Origin: SB15 sp964639245
GTDB lineage: Bacteria > Chloroflexota > Anaerolineae > Aggregatilineales > J027
Assembly: GCA_964639245.1 (NCBI GenBank)
Contig: CAZXCU010000022.1
Coordinates: 1-63,360 of the forward strand
Reading direction: 5' to 3'
Length of the DNA stretch: 63,360 nt
Below are positions 57,315 to 63,360 of the stretch, piece after piece. The translations under genes were made by a program, and so were the position numbers. How positions within the stretch are numbered: position 1 is the stretch's first letter; every line of letters starts with the position of its first letter. The notes beneath the pieces were generated by a model that was given only the letters and a program-made list of their open reading frames with translations, was not told where the DNA came from and searched no databases.

Positions 57315-57653
57315 CTAGAAACTACCTACTGCTTCCACCTGCGTGGGATAAATTTTAAAAATCGTGTCCAAACCTGCCAATTCCAAGACTTCCATCACTC
57401 GTTCGGAGGGGTTTGCCACGCGCAAATCGCCACCCGCTTTCTGGATTTTTTTGAGCGCAGAAACCATCTCGCGTAGCCCGGCGCTGCTCATATATTCGAC
57501 ATCGCGCAGGTCAACCACCACATGCGTATGGCCTTTGTCAATCACCCCGTTGAGGGCTTCACCCAGTTCATTGGCGCTCATGCTGTCCACACGCCCATTG
57601 ACTTCGACCAGATGCACCCGTTTCATTTCAGAAATAGTAACTTCTAAGCTCAT
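57315..57653 (-). CDS. STAS-domain anti-sigma-factor antagonist
   Basis: A 112-residue SpoIIAA/RsbV-like protein. GRVDSMSANELGEAL, VVVDLRDVEYMSSAGLREM (phosphoacceptor Ser in YMSSAGL) and LAGLDTIFKIY are the family marks. It would bind an anti-sigma factor when unphosphorylated and release the sigma factor. AAGGAG precedes ATG 57653. It is the first gene of a two-gene operon with the RsbW-STAS fusion, with two bases between. Confidence 0.93.
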   Translation of the reverse strand: MSLEVTISEMKRVHLVEVNGRVDSMSANELGEALNGVIDKGHTHVVVDLRDVEYMSSAGLREMVSALKKIQKAGGDLRVANPSERVMEVLELAGLDTIFKIYPTQVEAVGSF

Positions 57654-57771
57654 ACCATGCTCCTTAAGATGTTGAATGAGCGAATTATACCATGCTGCTG
57701 TGAACAGTCCACCAAATTAACCCACAATCGCGCTACAATGCAACGGATTTCTCTGTGGAAGGATGTTTCCC

Positions 57772-58824
57772 GTGACTTTACGCTGGTTGTTGCCGGTGAC
57801 ACTTGCATGTTTGTTTTTTTTTGCCTTTCATTTATTCAGTTGGCCTTCGGGCGTAGATTTTCATTTTACCTATTACCCCCAGTGGCAGTTCTGGCGAGAT
57901 GGCATTCAACCCTATACCATCGCTCACAATTTTTATAATCCCCCCTGGACATTGTTCTTTTTATACCCCTTTGGCTGGATGGGAGAAAAAGGCGGACAAG
58001 CAGCGTTGGCCTTGTTCAGTATTGTCGTGCTAATTCAAGGATGGCGATTTTTTGCCCGTGAATTGCACGGCTACCCCAAAGTCTGGTCGCTGGCAGTTTG
58101 TCTGGTCAATCTGCATACATTCGATTTGTTTTTTCGTGGACAGTTGGATGCACTGGTGCTTCTAGGATTAATATTTATTGTTCGGGGAATCCAAAAACAT
58201 CAGCCGTATCAGTTAGGCATGGGGTGGGTCATTGTGTCAATGAAACCGACCAGTGTATTACTGCTACTTGCCTATACAGTCTACTGGGCATATCAGGAAA
58301 AATATCTCCTCAAGGCCATGCAGCTTCCCGCGTTGGTAGGGGGAAGTTCCTTTCTTATTTTTGGCCTCGATTGGCCTTTGCGCTGGTATGAAACCCTGAC
58401 CCGTGTTGAACCCCAAACCGCATGGCTCACCACCTTGTGGCGGGCTGCCGATTACCTGAATCTGCATTTACTTTATCCTACTATCGTGGCATGTTTCATA
58501 TTCATTATATCTATTTATAGAGTGGTTTATTACCGGATGCAGCCCACCCGTTGGACTTTTTCATTTTTGGCTGTCAGCTCCTTGCTCATTACCCCTTATG
58601 CTCTTAGTTACCATTATAGCGTTGCCATGATGATGATTGTTCCGCCGTTGGTGGGGTGGAATTGGCGGGTGCTTCCCCTTATTTTTTCCCTGACTTTGCT
58701 GCCGCTTACTCGTTTGGTCTATGGGGTTGAAGTTGCATGGATTGACATGACGCTCCCGCTTGTCATTTGGATAGCCTCTATATATAGTCTCCATGGACAA
58801 CAAACAGGGGATGCAACCAAGTGA
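57772..58824 (+). CDS. GT87/DUF2029-like membrane mannosyltransferase
   Basis: A 350-residue polytopic protein with about eight or nine helices, in the pattern of DUF2029/GT87-type GT-C enzymes: VDFHFTYYPQWQFWRDGIQPY early on has the acidic donor-binding position, NPPWTLFFLYPFG follows, and WVIVSMKPTSVLLLL lies mid-chain. The preferred start is GTG 57772 with GGAAGG nine bases ahead; the ATG at 57763 is too close to that Shine-Dalgarno sequence. It overlaps the following membrane protein gene by four bases (GTGA). Confidence 0.82.
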   Translation: MTLRWLLPVTLACLFFFAFHLFSWPSGVDFHFTYYPQWQFWRDGIQPYTIAHNFYNPPWTLFFLYPFGWMGEKGGQAALALFSIVVLIQGWRFFARELHGYPKVWSLAVCLVNLHTFDLFFRGQLDALVLLGLIFIVRGIQKHQPYQLGMGWVIVSMKPTSVLLLLAYTVYWAYQEKYLLKAMQLPALVGGSSFLIFGLDWPLRWYETLTRVEPQTAWLTTLWRAADYLNLHLLYPTIVACFIFIISIYRVVYYRMQPTRWTFSFLAVSSLLITPYALSYHYSVAMMMIVPPLVGWNWRVLPLIFSLTLLPLTRLVYGVEVAWIDMTLPLVIWIASIYSLHGQQTGDATK

Positions 58825-59432
58825 CCCAGATGGAACAAAGTCAGCGGATTTTAGGGGGAGTGGTGCAGGCGATTCTCGCACTCGTCGTCACCTTTGCGAT
58901 TTTAAACATCTTTGCCGCCATTCAACTCGACACGGCGGCGGACAGTGTGCTGTCTGTGCCGGGCATGGCTTTGATTTTTCTTTTTGGCGCATTTCTTCCA
59001 TTGCCAGACACCCCCGCCGACGAAATAGAAGCCGATGCCAAACGTAAAATCACCCGTCGCCGCGCCCGAAACGCCATTCTCCGCCTGATTCTGATGCTGA
59101 TTGGCTTGGTGGGCTTGGGAGCGGGGTTATTAACGGGATTGGGTGATATTAAAGACACGAGCGCCCTCGTGCTGATTACTCTGCTGTACACCGTTTTAAT
59201 CTTCTTCGTCCAGCGTGCAGAAAAAAATCGCCGCATCGCCACCCTGATTTTTATGGCGTTTTGTGGATTCATCATCGGGCGCTATGTGGTGTTTCGTGGG
59301 TATATTTACGAGGAAAATTGGGCGGTCTACTGGTCGCTGGCGCTCAATTATATTTTCTGGGTGTTGATTGGACGGCACTATCCCCCGCCGGATAGCAGCC
59401 AGATTGAAGTCTGGGGCATGGACGGTGAATAA
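58821..59432 (+). CDS. Small polytopic membrane protein
   Basis: A 203-residue protein with five to six hydrophobic segments (VVQAILALVVTFAILNIF, MALIFLFGAFLPL, LILMLIGLVGLGAGLL, and two near the end) and a basic loop (ADAKRKITRRRARNA) that faces the cytosol. No family is recognised. GTG 58821 overlaps the stop codon of the GT87-like gene (GTGA), so it is translationally coupled and may act with that glycosyltransferase. ATG 58830 (MEQSQRIL) is an alternative start. Confidence 0.75.
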   Translation: MTQMEQSQRILGGVVQAILALVVTFAILNIFAAIQLDTAADSVLSVPGMALIFLFGAFLPLPDTPADEIEADAKRKITRRRARNAILRLILMLIGLVGLGAGLLTGLGDIKDTSALVLITLLYTVLIFFVQRAEKNRRIATLIFMAFCGFIIGRYVVFRGYIYEENWAVYWSLALNYIFWVLIGRHYPPPDSSQIEVWGMDGE

Positions 59433-59547
59433 AACAGCCCTCAAAAAATTGCTTAACCGTTCGCCCCGCCTTAAAAAAATCGTGCGGCGCAGCTATTATC
59501 GGGTACAATCGTGGCCTGCCCGCCGCAAAAATCGGAGAAAAATTTTT

Positions 59548-60528
59548 ATGGACAAGACATTTCGCTGGGGAATTTTAGGGACTGGTAATATCGCCGCCAA
59601 ATTTGCTGAAGGCTTGAGCGTGATTCCCGATGCTGCGCTGGTCGCGGTGGGGTCACGTTCGCAAGCCTCCGCCGACCAATTTGGCAATCAATGGGGGGTG
59701 CCGCGTCGCCATGCCTCCTATGAAGCGCTGGCAAATGACCCCGAGATTGACGCGATTTATATTTCCACCCCTCACCCCTATCACAAAGAGCATACGCTGC
59801 TGTGTCTGGCGGGCGGTAAGGCGGTTTTGTGCGAAAAACCCTTCGCATTGAATGCCCGCGATGCCCAATTGATGATGGACACCGCCCGGGCGAAAAATTT
59901 ATTTTTGATGGAAGCGATGTGGATGCGTTTTATTCCGGCGGTGGTCAAAGCACGGGAACTGCTGCATGGCGGCGCGATTGGTGACGTGTTGATGCTGCAA
60001 GCCGATTTTGGATTTCGTGTGGAATTTGACCCCAACAGCCGCTTGTTTGCGCCGGAATTGGGCGGGGGGGCGCTGCTGGATGTCGGTGTGTATCCGCTTA
60101 CGCTGGCTTACCTCATGTTGGGCAATCCAACTGCCGTTACCGGACAGGCAATGCTCGGCAAAACTGGCACCGACGATCAATGCGGCATGGTACTCCGTCA
60201 CGCAGGCGGTCAAATGTCGCTGCTCCATTCGGCAGTGGTGCTGGAAACTTCCCGCGAGGCGATTTTTTGGGGAACGAAAGGCACGCTCAAAATTCACGCT
60301 CCCTTCTGGGTGTCGGAGAAACTCACCTTGACCGTGGATGGCAAAGCGCAAGAAATTGCTCTCCCGCTTGTGGGCAACGGATATAACTATGAAGCGCAGG
60401 AAGTTATGCGCTGTGTGCGGGCGGGGCAAACGGAAAGTGCCGCCTGTCCCCACCGTGAAACCCTCGACATTATGCGAATCATGGATTCGCTGCGGGCGGC
60501 TTGGGGTCTGACCTATCCGGGGGAGTAA
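59548..60528 (+). CDS. Gfo/Idh/MocA-family oxidoreductase
   Basis: A 326-residue NAD(P)-dependent oxidoreductase. The Rossmann loop GILGTGNIAAKFAEG, the second strand VAVGSRSQASADQF and the catalytic EKPFALNARDAQLMM (Lys of EKP) mark the family. A second domain (LLDVGVYPLTLAYLMLG, with Asp and His-like positions partly altered) completes it. It probably acts on a sugar or inositol derivative. GGAG precedes ATG 59548; an in-frame GTG at 59425 overlapping the previous stop would add 41 basic residues and is less likely. Confidence 0.92.
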   Translation: MDKTFRWGILGTGNIAAKFAEGLSVIPDAALVAVGSRSQASADQFGNQWGVPRRHASYEALANDPEIDAIYISTPHPYHKEHTLLCLAGGKAVLCEKPFALNARDAQLMMDTARAKNLFLMEAMWMRFIPAVVKARELLHGGAIGDVLMLQADFGFRVEFDPNSRLFAPELGGGALLDVGVYPLTLAYLMLGNPTAVTGQAMLGKTGTDDQCGMVLRHAGGQMSLLHSAVVLETSREAIFWGTKGTLKIHAPFWVSEKLTLTVDGKAQEIALPLVGNGYNYEAQEVMRCVRAGQTESAACPHRETLDIMRIMDSLRAAWGLTYPGE

Positions 60529-60582
60529 AGCGATTTTGCGTGCTGTGGTGTACTATAGGTGAGATTTTCTAAAGGAACACAT

Positions 60583-61899
60583 ATGCGGCGGGCAGCAAGT
60601 TTGATGTTGGTGGTGCTGATGGTGCTGGTCGGGTGTACATCGGATAAAGATGACCCCTTGCCCACACAGGTTGACCCGAACATGGTCAATACTCAGCTTG
60701 CGTTGAATGGCACTGCTACCGCCCTGCAACTGGAGTCTCTTTTTACCCCGACCCCAACCGTCAGCCGCACGCCTACCTTCACGCCGAGTCCCTCGTTAAC
60801 CATCACCACAACCCGCACCCAGACTTCGATTCCAACCTATACCCCACTGCCGAGTCATACGCCGCGCCCTGCCAATACCCAGGTGCCGACCAACACCCCC
60901 ACGGATTTGCCCACCGCGACCTTGACCCCCAGTGCCTCGCCGACTCGCGTTTTAAATCCTGATGCGGTGGTGGGTGCAAATGGGGCTGATTTACTCATCG
61001 AACCTGCACCGGAGGCACAATCCGTCACCCGCCTTGAATCGGGGATTGCGCTGGACATTGCCGGACGCACACCGGACAGCCAGTTTTTTCGGATTCAATT
61101 GGTCAGCGGGCAGGGCAGCGGGTGGGTACGTGCTTTTGATGTCATCGTCTTTTTGCCACTGGATTTCATTCCCATGATCACGGAATCGGGGGAAATCATC
61201 ACGCCAACTGCCCCCCCACCGCCCGCCAGCGATTTGATTGAACCGCAGTTTGTCACCGATGCTGATGTCGGGGCAGGGCAGCAGTTTTTGCCCTATGAAT
61301 ATGGCGTATGTGGCGATACCTACTGGTTGGGCGATGGCAATAATTATTCAATGGAAAATTTTGCCTTTCAGGGGCGCTATCCCCGTTTTGCTTCCCAACC
61401 GATTCGCGTCTATGTCCATGGGCTGCCCCCCGAAGGTGACCCCACATGGGAATTGGCGATTAGTCAGGCGTTTGCCCAGTTGAGTCAGGCGATCACTTTT
61501 GTACGGGTCGAGGCGCGGGATTTGGAATTTTTCCAGCCGTTTGTCACGCTGGATACCTTGCTGGCGGATACACGGATTGATATGGTCTGGCATATCACTG
61601 ACCCGACGACGTTTGCCGACGATGCCCCGTGCGACAATCCGTATTCGTGCAGCGAATTTGGTTTCCGGGGATTCGTGATGGGCGGGCCGCTGCGTTTTGC
61701 CGGAATCGTGTATATTCCGTCGGATTCGCCGCGCAAAGTTCCGGCGCTGGTTCACGCCGCGACTCATGCACTGGGGTTGTGGGTACACAGCCCGAATGTG
61801 GAAGACTTGCTGGCTGCCGATTACGCCACAGACCGCCTGTCGCCGCGTGATATTGCCACTCTGCGCTGTTTATACAATGCTCCCCCGTATGGCAATTAA
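60583..61899 (+). CDS. Lipoprotein with SH3-like domain and a metzincin-like C-terminus lacking the catalytic Glu
   Basis: A 438-residue lipoprotein: signal with lipobox LVGC (Cys18), a Thr/Pro-rich spacer (about 50-130), an SH3-like domain (GANGADLLIEPAPEAQ to GSGWVRAFDV) and a C-terminal domain with the layout of small matrixin-type metalloproteases. The zinc motif reads HAATHALGLWVHS, where relatives have HExxH...GxxxHS: the three His are kept but the catalytic Glu is Ala. The final LSPRDIATLRCLYN is the usual end of such proteases. It is therefore probably a binding rather than cleaving protein. AAAGGAAC precedes ATG 60583. Confidence 0.85.
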   Translation: MRRAASLMLVVLMVLVGCTSDKDDPLPTQVDPNMVNTQLALNGTATALQLESLFTPTPTVSRTPTFTPSPSLTITTTRTQTSIPTYTPLPSHTPRPANTQVPTNTPTDLPTATLTPSASPTRVLNPDAVVGANGADLLIEPAPEAQSVTRLESGIALDIAGRTPDSQFFRIQLVSGQGSGWVRAFDVIVFLPLDFIPMITESGEIITPTAPPPPASDLIEPQFVTDADVGAGQQFLPYEYGVCGDTYWLGDGNNYSMENFAFQGRYPRFASQPIRVYVHGLPPEGDPTWELAISQAFAQLSQAITFVRVEARDLEFFQPFVTLDTLLADTRIDMVWHITDPTTFADDAPCDNPYSCSEFGFRGFVMGGPLRFAGIVYIPSDSPRKVPALVHAATHALGLWVHSPNVEDLLAADYATDRLSPRDIATLRCLYNAPPYGN

Positions 61900-61967
61900 T
61901 TGGTTATAATAGCACCTTGCCTGTGCCACTTCGTGCGGGTTTTCGGTTCGACTTAAGGGAAAAAGGT

Positions 61968-62522
61968 ATGACCAACGACTCACTCGCTGCGCTGATTCAA
62001 AGCCATCTCGAGCGCTACCCGGAGATGGAATTGACCGATGTGTACAAACTGCTGCATCAAGCGACGTTTGGTTCCGGCACACCGGATGTCAATAAAAAAA
62101 TTGAGCGCGAATGGCTGGAATCGGAATATCGCATTTACAAACCCAACCCGAACTTGCCCCTGATGGAGTCCGTTTCTCCCGATGGGCGGTGGGTGCGTTT
62201 GCATTTGCGCCCGTATATGGCAGCCGGTGGCAAAATTGACCCGCTTGTCGATACCTTTGTCGTATCGGTCAAGCAGGTGCAGTTAAATAATGGCGCACAA
62301 CTGACAGCATGGTGGCAGGCCTTTGAACAATTCGCCCAGACGCGCTGGTCATTTCCCCCCGACGAACTTCAGATTTTTGGCAAAATCCATGCCGCGCTGC
62401 GCTGGCCTGCCATTGCCCATTCACCCAAATTTGTCCGCACCTATCAACCCCTGTATCGTGTGCTGATCAGCGATTTAGCCGTGCAATTGTGCCAGAAACA
62501 AAATATCCCGGTGCGCGCTTAG
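61968..62522 (+). CDS. Hypothetical soluble protein
   Basis: A 184-residue cytosolic protein with helical start (SLAALIQSHLERYPEMELTDVYKLLHQATFGS) and a Trp-rich middle (GAQLTAWWQAFEQFAQTRW) followed by AALRWPAIAHSPKF and YRPLYRV-like TYQPLYRVLI. I cannot name a family, although the sequence looks well conserved and properly folded. ATG 61968 follows AAAAAGG; a perfect TATAAT at 61905-61910 may be its -10 box. It ends tail-to-tail with the ABC exporter gene, overlapping it by four bases. Confidence 0.8.
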   Translation: MTNDSLAALIQSHLERYPEMELTDVYKLLHQATFGSGTPDVNKKIEREWLESEYRIYKPNPNLPLMESVSPDGRWVRLHLRPYMAAGGKIDPLVDTFVVSVKQVQLNNGAQLTAWWQAFEQFAQTRWSFPPDELQIFGKIHAALRWPAIAHSPKFVRTYQPLYRVLISDLAVQLCQKQNIPVRA

Positions 62523-63360
62523 ATTTTGGCCTGCATGGTGTACAAATTGGCATACGTTCCGTTCAAGGCTATCAAGGTCTCATGTGTGCCTTGCTCCGCG
62601 ATGCCATGCTCCGTTAAAACAAGGATGCGCCGCGCATTACGGATGGTTGACAACCGATGCGCAATCACTAAGGTCGTGCGGTTGTGCGCGAGTTTTTCCA
62701 GCGATTCCCGCACTGCTTTTTCGCTTTCGTTGTCTAATGCGCTGGTGGCCTCATCAAAAATCAAAATCGGCGGATTTTTCAAGAACACACGGGCAATGCT
62801 CAAACGCTGTTTTTGTCCGCCGGAGAGTTTCACCCCGCGCTGTCCGATGTCAGTATCGTAGCCGTCCGGCAGACTCAGGATAAACGCGTGGGCGTTGGCC
62901 TGTTTTGCCGCTTGCATGATGTCCTCGCGGGAGGCATCCGGGCAGCCATAGCGGATATTTTCGGCTACTGTCCCCGCAAACAAATACACATCCTGCTGCA
63001 CAATCCCGATATGCTTGCGTAACGAGTCCTGCCGAATAGCACGAATATCGTGACCATCGATCAAAATTGCGCCTGCGTTTACGTCATAAAAACGCGGGAT
63101 GAGCGAACACAATGTCGTTTTGCCCACGCCGGACGACCCCACAATCGCAATATACGCGCCAACGTCGATCTTCAACGAGATATTTTTTAACACGTATTCG
63201 TGGTCATCCCGATATTTAAAATGCACATCCCTGAATTCAATGTGTCCCTGAACCCTGTCCAATTCAACAGCATCAGGCGAGTCTTGAATATCCGGCGCGA
63301 TGTCCAGCATTTCCATGAAGCGCACGAAGCCGGTATAGCCTTCCTGATACAAGCGCGTAA
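62519..63360 (-). CDS. ABC exporter, ATP-binding portion (partial, runs off the right edge)
   Basis: The C-terminal 280 residues of an ABC transporter half-molecule of the multidrug/lipid exporter type (MsbA/LmrA-like). Visible are Walker A GSSGVGKTT, Q-loop VQQDVYLF, signature LSGGQKQR, Walker B ILIFDEATS and the switch His in IAHRLST. The frame continues upstream past 63360 (TRLYQEGYTGFVRFME...), so the membrane domain lies outside the window. The substrate cannot be inferred. It is intact as far as visible. Confidence 0.95.
   Translation of the reverse strand, partial: TRLYQEGYTGFVRFMEMLDIAPDIQDSPDAVELDRVQGHIEFRDVHFKYRDDHEYVLKNISLKIDVGAYIAIVGSSGVGKTTLCSLIPRFYDVNAGAILIDGHDIRAIRQDSLRKHIGIVQQDVYLFAGTVAENIRYGCPDASREDIMQAAKQANAHAFILSLPDGYDTDIGQRGVKLSGGQKQRLSIARVFLKNPPILIFDEATSALDNESEKAVRESLEKLAHNRTTLVIAHRLSTIRNARRILVLTEHGIAEQGTHETLIALNGTYANLYTMQAKI

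Overview
The window most resembles a member of the Chloroflexota (Anaerolineae-like). This is inferred from gene content, not from a marker-gene phylogeny: many exported proteins with Thr/Pro low-complexity linkers joined to SH3-like, CARDB or LysM modules; RsbW/STAS regulators; a fused NuoC-NuoD; and an S6-SSB-S18 operon that continues into a membrane-anchored parvulin. No rRNA, tRNA, CRISPR array, integrase or phage structural gene was seen. Both ends are open: the last gene, an ABC exporter, runs off the right edge.

Layout. 1-2.3 kb: cyclase-family hydrolase and an MFS carrier. 2.3-7 kb: accessory DNA with a HicB-like antitoxin, two copies of a 132-bp MITE, a TIR protein fused to a degenerate HAM1/ITPase domain, and two CARDB surface proteins. 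7-9.4 kb: a small retropepsin-like module, a membrane protein and an AlkC-type DNA glycosylase. 9.5-12.1 kb: rpsF-ssb-rpsR-parvulin. 12.2-15.7 kb: a translationally coupled envelope operon of esterase, LysM/M23 lipoprotein and SH3 protein. 15.8-26.1 kb: mixed housekeeping and envelope genes, including a SufR-like regulator with an A-type Fe-S carrier, CorA, an aldehyde dehydrogenase and an O-methyltransferase. 26.4-33.6 kb: a TSP3-repeat exported protein, a secreted serpin, a transmembrane Ser/Thr kinase and two aldo/keto reductases. 33.6-35.4 kb: a degenerate sensor kinase whose 3' end is duplicated around a two-gene cassette. 35.4-43.6 kb: GH13 enzyme, a nucleotidyltransferase, a YfhO-like membrane protein carrying in-frame repeats, an antitoxin/PIN pair with a frameshift, a dual-specificity phosphatase and an O-antigen-ligase-like protein. 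43.6-45.8 kb: a DinD/BRO-like protein, an XRE regulator and an HNH pair. 45.9-50 kb: nuoB, nuoCD and a NuoI with an unusual tail. 50.2-63.4 kb: a second antitoxin/PIN pair, membrane glycosyltransferases, SH3/CARDB exported proteins, an RsbW-STAS module, an oxidoreductase, a pseudo-metzincin lipoprotein and the ABC exporter.

The most interesting element is the TIR-HAM1 fusion at 3542-4528. Its TIR glutamate is kept while the HAM1 metal and base residues are replaced, so it reads as a TIR effector coupled to a nucleotide-sensing pseudoenzyme. Its ribosome-binding site lies inside an 11-bp hairpin. The second theme is small palindromic repeats. They form MITEs with TTA target duplications, carry compensatory stem changes, and in at least two genes have entered the coding sequence in frame. 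The third is a 35-bp direct repeat that suggests a tiny two-gene cassette integrated at the end of a kinase gene.
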